Below are positions 51,205 to 58,857 of a stretch of DNA of 64,000 nucleotides, piece by piece. The number at the start of each line of letters is the position of its first letter. Positions within the stretch are counted from its first letter, which is position 1. Below the pieces are notes generated by a model. It saw only the letters and a program-made list of their open reading frames with translations. It ran no database searches and was not told the DNA's origin. Made by a program: the position numbers and the translations under genes. Source of the stretch: Desulfovibrio sp. ZJ209 (lineage in GTDB: Bacteria; Desulfobacterota; Desulfovibrionia; Desulfovibrionales; Desulfovibrionaceae); contig NZ_JAAKEJ010000006.1 of NCBI RefSeq assembly GCF_011039135.1, forward strand, positions 1-64,000, in the 5' to 3' direction.

Positions 51205-53000
51205 CGAGGTTCTCCCTTGAGGCTGTCTTTCAGGGCCGCTGCAAGGCCCCCGGCATGGCTGGTGCAGAGAGTGAGGCCCTCCCGCGCCCTTGTCACGCCC
51301 ACATGGGCGAGGCGCCGCGCTTTTTCATCATCCGCCGGCACCTCGTCGAGCCCCAGCAGGAAGACCCGGGCATAGTCGAGGCCCTTGGCGCTGTGGATGG
51401 TGGATACGGTCACGCTGTCGGTGGTGATGTCGTAGGCGCGCTTGCTGCCCGTGTCCCGCGCGGCCCAGCGGGCGAGAACGCCGCGCGCCTCGAGCGCCTC
51501 CACAAGGGCCTCGGCGAGATTGTCCACGGCTTCATTCCTGTTGCGCACATAGAGCACGGCGATCTCGCTCATGGGCACACCAGCGCGCACCAGCCCGGCC
51601 ACGGCCGTGGCCACATCCTCCACCTGCGCGCGGGCATCCTTGCTGGCAAGCCAGCGGGGCGCCGGGCCGTCGGCTCCCGCCGGTTCCGCGCCCCCGGGCG
51701 GCAAGCCAAGCACCCGCGCGGCCAGGGCCGCGATGGGCCGGGTGCTCCGATATTGCCGGTTGAGGCGGCGCGTCCTGAGGCCGGGAACAAGGGCCGAGCT
51801 CCACCCGGCCGCATCCGGCTGGTAGAGGCACTGGTTTTCGTCCTGCGCCACGGTGAGGCTGCCGTGCTCCGGCAGGAGGCACAGGAGCACCCGGGCCATG
51901 TCCGGGGAAAAATCCTGCCCCTCATCCACAAGGATGGCGTCCCAGCGGCCCTTGAGGGGATGTTCGCCCGCAAGGCGCTCCCGGCATTCGCGCACCACGA
52001 GCTCGTAATAGTCGCCGCCCTCGTTGGCGTGGGTGAGCGGCTCGCCGAGAATGCGCTCGCAAAGGCTGTAAAAGGGCACCACCTCCACGCCGTCCGGCCC
52101 GAGGCTGACGCCCTTGCGCGCGAGCAGGCGCCGGATATAGCCCACCAGCGAGAGATTGAAGCAGGTGATGAGAATGCGGCGGATGCGCCTGTCCACCCGC
52201 GGCAGGTGCCACGCCTGGTGCGCCAGCACCAGCGTCTTGCCGCTGCCCGCGGGCCCGGTGATGAGGGTCTTGCCGGGGCCGAAGCTGCGGGCGAGGTTTT
52301 CCTGCTCATGGTCCAGCGCGAGGACCGTGGCCGACTGCCGCGGCACGGACGCGCCGCCGCGTTGCGGCAGGTCGAGCCGCACCACCGGGAAGATGCAGGC
52401 GCGCAGCCACGCCACCTGCTCCGGCGTGAGGCTGAAGGGAAAGAGCGGCGGAAAATGCTCGGCCAGCCACTGGCGCAGGCGCTGGCCCGAGGCGTCCCGC
52501 AGGAGCGGCGAATCCTCGTTGAGGTCGTCCCAGCAGAGCACGCGGCCGCCGTCCATGACCTCCCCAAGGCCGCAGGCTTCAAATTCCTCGCGGCGCATGT
52601 GCGGGAACACCGCGCCCCAGGTGACGGGGCACGGGATCGCGGCCTTGCCCCCGGCGCCTGCCGGCGCATGGCGCCCGAGCAGGGAAAGCAGGCTGTTGAC
52701 ATATTCCCGCGCCTGGGCGAGCGGCTGCTTGCGGCGCTCCTGACGGGGGCCGACCTGCAGGAGCGCGGACTTGGGGTCCGCCTCCAGCACCTGCCCGGCC
52801 AGCCAGTCCTTGACCTCCAGCACGATGAGCCCCGAATCCGGCGAGAGCAGGATGAAGTCCGGCTCGCGGTCCTCAATGTCCGGCGAATACCACGCCAAAA
52901 ACACCGCATCTGGCCGGGCGGCGCGCCTGAGGAAGCGGTAGACCGTCGCCTCGCCCGCCGTGGTGAAGGCCTCGTTGTCCGCCGGGAACATGGTCGCCAT
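51189..53000 (-). CDS. NERD-domain superfamily I (UvrD-like) helicase
   Basis: A 603-aa protein starting MATMFPADNEAFTTAGEATV. An N-terminal NERD nuclease-related domain has REPDFILLSPDSGLIVLEVK (Asp48, Glu62, Lys64). The helicase part has Walker A ITGPAGSGKT (249-256), LITCFNLSLVGYI, Walker B ILVDEGQDF (358-364), RRLNRQYRSTRPIAAL, TVSTIHSAKGLDY and RRLAHVGVTRAREGL. NERD-helicase fusions are frequent in defence islands and plasmids and presumably unwind and cut DNA. Upstream is a zinc-ribbon gene, downstream a LprI-like gene. Confidence 0.88.
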   Translation of the reverse strand: MATMFPADNEAFTTAGEATVYRFLRRAARPDAVFLAWYSPDIEDREPDFILLSPDSGLIVLEVKDWLAGQVLEADPKSALLQVGPRQERRKQPLAQAREYVNSLLSLLGRHAPAGAGGKAAIPCPVTWGAVFPHMRREEFEACGLGEVMDGGRVLCWDDLNEDSPLLRDASGQRLRQWLAEHFPPLFPFSLTPEQVAWLRACIFPVVRLDLPQRGGASVPRQSATVLALDHEQENLARSFGPGKTLITGPAGSGKTLVLAHQAWHLPRVDRRIRRILITCFNLSLVGYIRRLLARKGVSLGPDGVEVVPFYSLCERILGEPLTHANEGGDYYELVVRECRERLAGEHPLKGRWDAILVDEGQDFSPDMARVLLCLLPEHGSLTVAQDENQCLYQPDAAGWSSALVPGLRTRRLNRQYRSTRPIAALAARVLGLPPGGAEPAGADGPAPRWLASKDARAQVEDVATAVAGLVRAGVPMSEIAVLYVRNRNEAVDNLAEALVEALEARGVLARWAARDTGSKRAYDITTDSVTVSTIHSAKGLDYARVFLLGLDEVPADDEKARRLAHVGVTRAREGLTLCTSHAGGLAAALKDSLKGEPRCKNC

Positions 53001-53017
53001 ATATCGCCCCGCTGTGC

Positions 53018-53227
53018 CTACATGACATGGATGACGGACACATGCCCGCAATCCTTGCAGATGACGCGCTTCGCTCCCCACTGGCGCCGCGGGTCGCCCG
53101 GGGCGCCCAAAAGGTCCGAGAGCTTGTCGAGCAGCGGGATGCCGGGGCGCATGTCGCGCAGCTCCACATGGCGCGAGCCGCACTTGGAGCAGGCCCACGG
53201 CCCTTCAGCGGTGGTCTTCCGAAACAT
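53018..53227 (-). CDS. Small zinc-ribbon protein
   Basis: A 69-aa protein starting MFRKTTAEGPWACSKCGSRH. Two pairs, CSKCG and CKDCG (VICKDCGHVSVIHVM), form a zinc ribbon. GGAGGAGGAAGAAC precedes the ATG. It overlaps the WYL regulator by 23 nt and lies 17 nt before the helicase gene, so it may be an accessory subunit of the helicase or a nucleic-acid binding adaptor. Confidence 0.7.
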   Translation of the reverse strand: MFRKTTAEGPWACSKCGSRHVELRDMRPGIPLLDKLSDLLGAPGDPRRQWGAKRVICKDCGHVSVIHVM

Positions 53228-54176
53228 GTTCTTCCTCCTCCGAAACAAGCTCGGCGGCTTCACCGAAACTGCGCACCCACGCGGCGAGCTCCGGCTGGCT
53301 GCGGGTGGTGATGGTGAGGATGAGGCCGCCGTCCGGCGTCTCCTCCATCCGCTGCGTATCCGCCCAGGTGCGTTCGCGCACATAGTCCGCCACCTTTCCG
53401 GGCGCGAAGCGGATGCGGAAGGTGCGGGGCTCGTGCCAGGGCAGGCCGAAGGTGGCCGGGTCGGCCTCGGGAATGGTGAACAGGACCGGGTGCTCCGTCA
53501 GTTTTGCATCGCGGATGCGATGCACAGCCATACTGCATAAATGGCGCATGGTCCTGAAATCTTCGCGCACATCGGCGCCCAGCACATAAAGCGCGTTGTT
53601 CATGGCGATCAGCCGCCCCACGGCCAGCCTGTGCGTCTTGTAGAGCCTGCTGCCGGCGGCACGGTAGTGCGCGATGCAGATGCGGCGCGTGTCCTGCGCT
53701 TCCAGCAGGGTCTCGATAACGGGAAAATACGGCGTGTAGTCGATGCGCCCCTTGCTGAAAAAGGTGAACCTGGGTTTTTGCAGGCCGGCCTTTTCCCTCG
53801 CCGTGGCGTCGCCCAGAGCGAGCGAAAGGCGCAGGATGCTTTCATCGACCCTGTGCGCCACCTGCTCGGGCAGGTAGGGCGCCGCCATGTCGCGGCAGAC
53901 GCGAAGATAGCGCACTTCCTCCAGCTCAGGCCCGAGCCGGAAGCCGGAGCGCGGCACCATGCGGTACCAGCGCCGGTGGCGGTCCATGCCCGTCTCGAGG
54001 CTCGCGCCGATGACGCGCTCGATTTCGGTGGTCAGGCGGATGATGGTCTGCCGTGAGCAATTGAGCCATTCGGCGAGCTCGCCCTGGTAATGCCGGCGCC
54101 CGTCAAGCATGAGCCGCTGGAAAAGCCGCAACAGCTTGGTGCCTGTGGTCGCATCCTGGTCACGCTTGACGGGCAT
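53205..54176 (-). CDS. WYL-domain transcription regulator
   Basis: A 323-aa protein starting MPVKRDQDATTGTKLLRLFQ. A winged helix (LAEWLNCSRQTIIRLTTEIE) is followed by the WYL part (IAHYRAAGSRLYKTHRLAVG; LIAMNNALYVLGADVREDFR) and a C-terminal WCX-like domain (IRFAPGKVADYVRERTWADT). WYL proteins sense ligands or nucleic acids and often control defence genes (BrxR, CapW). It lies upstream of the helicase and dynamin genes and is the natural candidate for their control. Confidence 0.88.
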   Translation of the reverse strand: MPVKRDQDATTGTKLLRLFQRLMLDGRRHYQGELAEWLNCSRQTIIRLTTEIERVIGASLETGMDRHRRWYRMVPRSGFRLGPELEEVRYLRVCRDMAAPYLPEQVAHRVDESILRLSLALGDATAREKAGLQKPRFTFFSKGRIDYTPYFPVIETLLEAQDTRRICIAHYRAAGSRLYKTHRLAVGRLIAMNNALYVLGADVREDFRTMRHLCSMAVHRIRDAKLTEHPVLFTIPEADPATFGLPWHEPRTFRIRFAPGKVADYVRERTWADTQRMEETPDGGLILTITTRSQPELAAWVRSFGEAAELVSEEEEHVSEDHR

Positions 54177-54185
54177 GGCAATCTC

Positions 54186-54833
54186 CTATGCCCCGGCGAG
54201 GGAAAGCGGCGCCGGGCCGCCGTATTTTTGCAGGGTTTCGAGCTGGTCGGTGAGGGCCTGGGCCGCATCGGCGCTGTCGGTGAGGAAGGTCTCGAGCCGG
54301 CTGCACCCTTCGTCAAGGTCGTCGAACCAGTCTTCATTGGCGAGGCGGTTGTCCAGGCGGTCCCGGATGTCCAGCTCCTTTGTGGACACACTGACGCCGG
54401 CCATGGCCGCGCCCTTCAAAAGCTCATTGCCGCGCAGGAACACCGGGCGGTATTCGCTGAAAAGCGTGGCCGCCTGCCTGTGCAGCGCGCGCAGGTCCTC
54501 GCCCTTGAAGCCCCGGACCATGCGGGTGAGGCCGCCGTCGAGGATGTTGCCCGCCTTTTGGAGCAGGCTGTCCTCGGGCAGCTCGATGGGCCCCATGGAG
54601 AGCCCGCAGCTCTCCATGGAAAGGGCGGAACAGCGGCGCGCAAGCTCATGGGCCTTGAAAAAATACTCGTTGAGGGCGTCCGCCACGCCCCGGGCATCGA
54701 GCCCGGAGGGTGAGCCCTGGCACGATGGCCCCGGGAGCCCGGGAGCCGATGAACCCTTGTCCAGCAGGGCCGCGGCGGCGAGGCCGGCCGCCCCGGCCAG
54801 CGCCCCGCCAAGAAAGAAAGCCAGCTTGCTCAT
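54186..54833 (-). CDS. Membrane-anchored hypothetical protein
   Basis: A 215-aa protein starting MSKLAFFLGGALAGAAGLAA. One N-terminal membrane segment is followed by a helical domain (YFFKAHELARRCSALSMESC; LDIRDRLDNRLANEDWFDDL). No family is recognised. The first 20 residues closely resemble those of the upstream 62-aa protein, suggesting a shared anchor. It is 9 nt upstream of the WYL gene. Confidence 0.6.
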   Translation of the reverse strand: MSKLAFFLGGALAGAAGLAAAALLDKGSSAPGLPGPSCQGSPSGLDARGVADALNEYFFKAHELARRCSALSMESCGLSMGPIELPEDSLLQKAGNILDGGLTRMVRGFKGEDLRALHRQAATLFSEYRPVFLRGNELLKGAAMAGVSVSTKELDIRDRLDNRLANEDWFDDLDEGCSRLETFLTDSADAAQALTDQLETLQKYGGPAPLSLAGA

Positions 54834-54845
54834 GTGCTTCTCCTT

Positions 54846-55034
54846 TTACGCGCTTTCAGCGCTGTTGTCAGGGGCAGCGGCAGCGTCATCGCCGCGGGCG
54901 GCCGCCCCGTTGGCGTTCACGTCCCCCACTCGTGGGGCCGCCTCCTCGGTGAGGCGCGTCACCATGCAGGCAACCGCGGCGAGCACGCCGGCGCCGGCCA
55001 GGGCCCCGCCCAAAAAAGAAAAGATCCGCTTCAT
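54846..55034 (-). CDS. Small membrane protein, paralogous anchor
   Basis: A 62-aa protein starting MKRIFSFLGGALAGAGVLAA. A single membrane segment is followed by a short acidic alanine-rich tail. The FLGGALAGA segment is shared with the next gene. It is the first gene of the cluster and lies 249 nt from a divergent plus-strand gene, so the cluster promoter should be in that gap. Confidence 0.55.
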   Translation of the reverse strand: MKRIFSFLGGALAGAGVLAAVACMVTRLTEEAAPRVGDVNANGAAARGDDAAAAPDNSAESA

Positions 55035-55283
55035 GCATAGCCTCCCTTGTACGATTGGTTTGCCTGTGGTGGAGCCTACGCGCCTTCCGTTCCGTCAGGC
55101 GGAATTTCGCGTGCCGAAGCAATTTTTTTTGACGCACCCGGAGCAGCGCGCCCGGGCCGGGGGCCTCCAAGCGACGCCCGCGCGGGGCCGTTTGCCGGAT
55201 TTTCTTCTTGAGGCGGCAAAAACGTTTTTCTAAGATGAGGAGCGGCGGATGCGGCCGGGAACACCCACCGGGAGGAAGCAAAA

Positions 55284-55520
55284 ATGGAAAACAGGGACTG
55301 GTCCGAAAACGTGCAGACCCATTGGCATCCGGCGCCGGGCTTTTTTGAGCAGCCGGCGCAGGCCATCGCCGAGGGGCTCAAAGCCAATTCCGACAGTTAC
55401 CGGCAGGCCATGGACAGGCTGGATTTTTACATCAACCGCGCGGGGGACAGGCTGAAGGACCCCCAGAAATTTGAAGAGGCCAAGACGATTTTGCGCCAGC
55501 TCTACGGCCGGGCCGAATAA
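55284..55520 (+). CDS. Small conserved-looking hypothetical protein
   Basis: A 78-aa soluble protein starting MENRDWSENVQTHWHPAPGF, with ribosome site GGGAGGAAGC. It has a helical C-terminus (RQAMDRLDFYINRAGDRLKD; KFEEAKTILRQLYGRAE). It diverges from the membrane-protein/WYL cluster. No family is recognised. Confidence 0.6.
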   Translation: MENRDWSENVQTHWHPAPGFFEQPAQAIAEGLKANSDSYRQAMDRLDFYINRAGDRLKDPQKFEEAKTILRQLYGRAE

Positions 55521-55574
55521 GCCAGGCGGGAGCAATTTTTAAAAAGGTTCGGCCACTGCGCCGGGGAGGCTCGC

Positions 55575-55595
55575 GGCGTGAGGACACCTCACGCC
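55575..55595. repeat. Perfect 9-bp palindrome between convergent genes
   Basis: GGCGTGAGG-ACA-CCTCACGCC lies between the stop of the plus-strand 78-aa gene and the end of the hydrolase gene. It could be a bidirectional terminator without a U-tract. Confidence 0.4.
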
Positions 55596-55621
55596 GGCCC
55601 GTGGCGCGCAGCTCCCGGGTA

Positions 55622-56518
55622 TCAGGAAGCCCCAGCGCCGCCCGCAGTTTGCCCCCCTGCCTGCCACTTCCGCGCGAGTCCAAGCACGATGTCGGCCAGC
55701 ACCTGCTCGCGCTGCGAATAGACATGGCCCGTGCCCTCCACGAAGATGACCTCGTTTTTTTCCGGGGCCTTTGTGTGCGCGTTGATGAGCTCGATGAAGG
55801 CCCGCGGCTCGCCCCAGGAAAAGCGGTCATAGGTGCCGATGATCAGGGCGCCGCTCTGCCGGATGCGCGCCACCTCGGAAAAATCGCCCTCCGGGTCGGA
55901 GTGGACATTGTCCAGCGGGTTTTTGAAGAGCCACTGCCACGCCGTCCCCGCCACCATGGGCGCCCAGCCCATGAAGGGGAAGGGCAGCATTTCGCCCGCG
56001 CGGCCGGCCTCCACATAGGCGCGGATGATGGCGCGCTCCTCCTTGGTCACGTTGGCGAGCATGTACTTCATGTTCGCCGGGCTCACCAGGATGTAGTGCT
56101 CCACGGGTGTTTCCCTGGCATTGGCGAGATAGTGGATCACCTTGTTGGCGCCCAGCGAATGCCCGGCGAGGAAGATGTGCGCGTATCCCGCCTTTTCCGC
56201 GGCCCCCACATAGGCGGAAATGTCATCGCAGATGTCATCGAAACACTCGTTGTAGGAGCCGATGATCTCCGTACCGCCCGTTTTGGTGTTGAAGGTCTCC
56301 GTTTTATTGAAGGCATCGTTGGTCTGGGCATAGACGAAGGCGATGCCGTTGTCGGAGAGTGTGTCGCCTATGTTGTAGTACATGGGGTTGGAGTAAAAGT
56401 TGCCGTGGATGCCTGTGATGGCGATGACCACGCTTTGCTCCCCGCCATTGCTGAAGAGCACGCCGTCGAGCTGGACGCCGCGCCGCGTCTGCGCCTTGAT
56501 CAGTTTTCGCATAGCCAT
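55622..56518 (-). CDS. Alpha/beta hydrolase (DUF1749-like)
   Basis: A 298-aa protein starting MAMRKLIKAQTRRGVQLDGV. The nucleophile elbow is FLAGHSLGANKVIHYLAN. HIFLAGHS, VEHYILVSPANMKYM and the late histidine in FVEGTGHVYSQRE complete a serine hydrolase pattern similar to fungal-type DUF1749 hydrolases. The substrate is unknown. It overlaps the OYE gene by 19 nt and belongs to that operon. Confidence 0.78.
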   Translation of the reverse strand: MAMRKLIKAQTRRGVQLDGVLFSNGGEQSVVIAITGIHGNFYSNPMYYNIGDTLSDNGIAFVYAQTNDAFNKTETFNTKTGGTEIIGSYNECFDDICDDISAYVGAAEKAGYAHIFLAGHSLGANKVIHYLANARETPVEHYILVSPANMKYMLANVTKEERAIIRAYVEAGRAGEMLPFPFMGWAPMVAGTAWQWLFKNPLDNVHSDPEGDFSEVARIRQSGALIIGTYDRFSWGEPRAFIELINAHTKAPEKNEVIFVEGTGHVYSQREQVLADIVLGLARKWQAGGQTAGGAGAS

Positions 56519-57546
56519 TTCGGGGTTGGGGTAAACACGCAGGTGTGTCCGTCCGTCCTGTAACAGGCGTTGCAGGAGATGCAGTCCGCCTTGTCCGCCT
56601 GCCCGCTTTGAAAAAGCTTCGGCAAGCCGGGCTGGCGGATAAGCGGCCGCGAAAGCGACAGCAGGGCGATATTGGAAGTGCGCAGCAAAAGCTCCATCAC
56701 CTTTTTGGAGCGCAGGCCCCCCACGAGGATGACCGGCACGTCCACCATCTCGGCGAGCCGCATGGCGAACATGCCGAAATAGGCCTCGTCATTGGGGCCG
56801 CGGATGCCCGTGCGCGAGGTGCCGTTGCCGCTGACCTCGATGGAGTCGATGCCGTGCGCGGCCAGAAGGCGCCCGGTTTCCAGCGCGTCGGCCTCGGTGA
56901 GGCCGCCGGGCAGGAAGTCCGAGGAGTTGAGCTTGACGGAGATGTGCAGCCCCGGCGCCTCCCGCCTGATGCCCTCGAGGATGTCGACGAGCACCCGCGC
57001 CCTCCCGGCCACCGAGCCGCCGTACTGGTCATGGCGGTGGTTCACCGCGGGCGAGATGAAGCGGCTCAAAAAGAAAAAATGCGCCGCGTGGATCTGCGCG
57101 CCGTCAAAGCCCGCGCGCGCGGCCCGGGCGCCGGCGGCCACGAAGAGGCCGACCATGCGCTCGACCTCTCCCGTGCTCATGGCGTCGATCTCCACCTCGC
57201 GATAGCGGCCGTCCGGCCCCTTGGCGTAGTACGCGCCGAGCGCCAGCTGCGTGAGCACGCTCACGCCATGCTTGTGGATGATGTCCGTGAGTTTTTGGTA
57301 TTCCGGGATGAGCGCGTCGTCGCACAGGCGCATCATGCCGCCGAAATAGCGGTCATGGGCGTCCACGCTGGTGAAGCCCGTGATGATGGTGCCCACGCCC
57401 CCGGCCGCGAGCTCGTCATAGAGCCCGTAGGAATTGGCGCAGATGCCGCCCTCGGGCGTGGCCAGGTTCTCCCAGGTGGCCGAGCGTACGAGGCGGTTTT
57501 TCGCCTTCAGGTTGCGGGCCTCGAATGGCTGGAAAAGTTCTTTCAT
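56500..57546 (-). CDS. NADH:flavin oxidoreductase (Old Yellow Enzyme family)
   Basis: A 348-aa single-domain enzyme starting MKELFQPFEARNLKAKNRLV. TIM-barrel motifs are RLVRSATWENLATPEGG, GFDGAQIHAAHFFFLSRFIS, NHRHDQYGGSVAGRARVL and VILVGGLRSKKVMELLL. FMN binding and reduction of activated alkenes or similar electrophiles are expected. The C-terminus has a cysteine cluster (DCISCNACYRTDGHTC), seen in iron-sulphur containing relatives, although the full second half of 2,4-dienoyl-CoA reductase is absent. It follows the DsbA-like gene. Confidence 0.85.
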   Translation of the reverse strand: MKELFQPFEARNLKAKNRLVRSATWENLATPEGGICANSYGLYDELAAGGVGTIITGFTSVDAHDRYFGGMMRLCDDALIPEYQKLTDIIHKHGVSVLTQLALGAYYAKGPDGRYREVEIDAMSTGEVERMVGLFVAAGARAARAGFDGAQIHAAHFFFLSRFISPAVNHRHDQYGGSVAGRARVLVDILEGIRREAPGLHISVKLNSSDFLPGGLTEADALETGRLLAAHGIDSIEVSGNGTSRTGIRGPNDEAYFGMFAMRLAEMVDVPVILVGGLRSKKVMELLLRTSNIALLSLSRPLIRQPGLPKLFQSGQADKADCISCNACYRTDGHTCVFTPTPKWLCEN

Positions 57547-57564
57547 CCGTGTTGTTCCTCCCTC

Positions 57565-58212
57565 TTATGCCAGCATTTCGGTCAGCGCCTGCCGGAAGCC
57601 CCGCAGGCCGATGGCGCCGTTCACCAGAAACTTGCCGTTGAAATCGAAGCACGGAATGCTGAAGATGCCGCGCCGGGCGGCCTCCCGCTCATCCTCAAGC
57701 ACCGCCTCTTCAAATTTGTTCGTCAGCACCACGTCGCGCACAGCCTCGGCCGGAAGGCCAGCGGCGGCCGCCACGCACACGAGCGTCTCGCCCTCGAGCA
57801 CCAGGTTACGCGTGAAATAGGCGCCAAGGAAGGCAAGGTTCACCTGGAGGGCCGTGGCGTCGCCAAATTCGCTGGCGGCATATTTCAGCACGCGGTGCGA
57901 CGAACGCGTGTTGCAGAACACGGCGCCCGCGAACTTCATGTCGATGCCGGCCTTGCGCGCCATGGCTTCGGCGGCGGCAATCTTTTCCAGCGCTTCCGGC
58001 ACGGAGCAGCCGTATTTTTTCGCCACGCACCGCGGCACCTCTATGGTCTTGCCCGGCGGAAAGCCGGGGTCGAGCTCAAAGGCGCGCAGCCTCACCTTGA
58101 CGCGCTCACGCAGGCCCAGATCCGCGATGGCCCGAAGCAGGACGACTTCGCCGGTGTAACAGTGCGGGACGCACGTATCGTTCCAGACTTCGACGGTATA
58201 TTGCTTATCCAT
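57565..58212 (-). CDS. DsbA/FrnE-family protein with atypical Cys spacing
   Basis: A 215-aa cytoplasmic protein starting MDKQYTVEVWNDTCVPHCYT. The thioredoxin fold is inferred from the start and from GIFSIPCFDFNGKFLVNGAI (cis-Pro region) and GLRGFRQAL. The active site reads Cys14-Val-Pro-His-Cys18, i.e. C-x3-C, instead of the usual CPWC. Relatives include FrnE and 2-hydroxychromene isomerase type enzymes. It is first in an operon with an OYE reductase and a hydrolase, divergent from HxlR, so a thiol or electrophile stress role is likely. Confidence 0.8.
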   Translation of the reverse strand: MDKQYTVEVWNDTCVPHCYTGEVVLLRAIADLGLRERVKVRLRAFELDPGFPPGKTIEVPRCVAKKYGCSVPEALEKIAAAEAMARKAGIDMKFAGAVFCNTRSSHRVLKYAASEFGDATALQVNLAFLGAYFTRNLVLEGETLVCVAAAAGLPAEAVRDVVLTNKFEEAVLEDEREAARRGIFSIPCFDFNGKFLVNGAIGLRGFRQALTEMLA

Positions 58213-58358
58213 GGCTTTCCTTCAGCACAGAATTTCTCTTCGGGAGGCTGGCACTTCGCACAGCTGCCTTCGTGACCGGCCCCCCGGTTCGCGGGCCTCC
58301 TTGTGCGGCCGTCTCCACGGCAGCGCCCGGCAGGGCAACATCATCGCCACGCCCGCAG

Positions 58359-58403
58359 AAGTACTTGCTTCCTAGCACCATTTTCACTACGCTCACAAGT
58401 ACT
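58359..58403. promoter_or_regulatory. Candidate HxlR operator in the divergent promoter region
   Basis: AGTACTTG (58360-58367) and CAAGTACT (58396-58403) are inverted repeats in the 247-nt gap between the DsbA-like operon and the HxlR gene. Both half sites contain AGTACT. HxlR regulators bind palindromes near their own genes. Confidence 0.45.
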
Positions 58404-58459
58404 GACGAGAATGTGCTCTAGAGACTTTAAGGTGAGGTAGGCACCAAAAGGGAATTTTT

Positions 58460-58828
58460 ATGGAAAAAGAAGATGTTAGGGAGCTCAAGACCGATGTCGT
58501 CTTCGCCGGGCGCACCTATTTCTGCGCCCTTGAGCTCGCGCTGGAACTTATCGGCGGCAAATGGAAGATGATGCTCCTCTACCACCTGCGCAACGGCACC
58601 CTGCGCTCCTCGGAGCTCCAGCGCCGGATGCGCGGCATCTCCGGCAAGATGTTCACCCAGACGGCGCGCGCCCTCGAGAAGGAGGGTCTGGTGGCCCGCG
58701 AGATCTTCCCGGTCATTCCGCCGCGCGTGGAATATTCCCTGACGCCGGCGGGCGAGACGGCCATCCCGGTCATCATGCAGGTGGGCTACTGGGGCGAGGC
58801 GGTGGCCGTTCTGGGCTGCCCAGAGTGA
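58460..58828 (+). CDS. HxlR-family transcription regulator
   Basis: A 122-aa winged-helix protein starting MEKEDVRELKTDVVFAGRTY. The HxlR signature is ALELIGGKWKMMLLYHLRNG, followed by TLRSSELQRRMRGISGKMFT and VIPPRVEYSLTPAGETAIPV. Cys22 lies just before the recognition domain, where redox-active HxlR proteins carry their sensing cysteine. It diverges from the DsbA/OYE operon and lies 29 nt upstream of a DUF362 gene, which it may also control. Confidence 0.9.
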   Translation: MEKEDVRELKTDVVFAGRTYFCALELALELIGGKWKMMLLYHLRNGTLRSSELQRRMRGISGKMFTQTARALEKEGLVAREIFPVIPPRVEYSLTPAGETAIPVIMQVGYWGEAVAVLGCPE

Positions 58829-58857
58829 TGGCCAGAGTGATGGAAGGAGAACACGGT

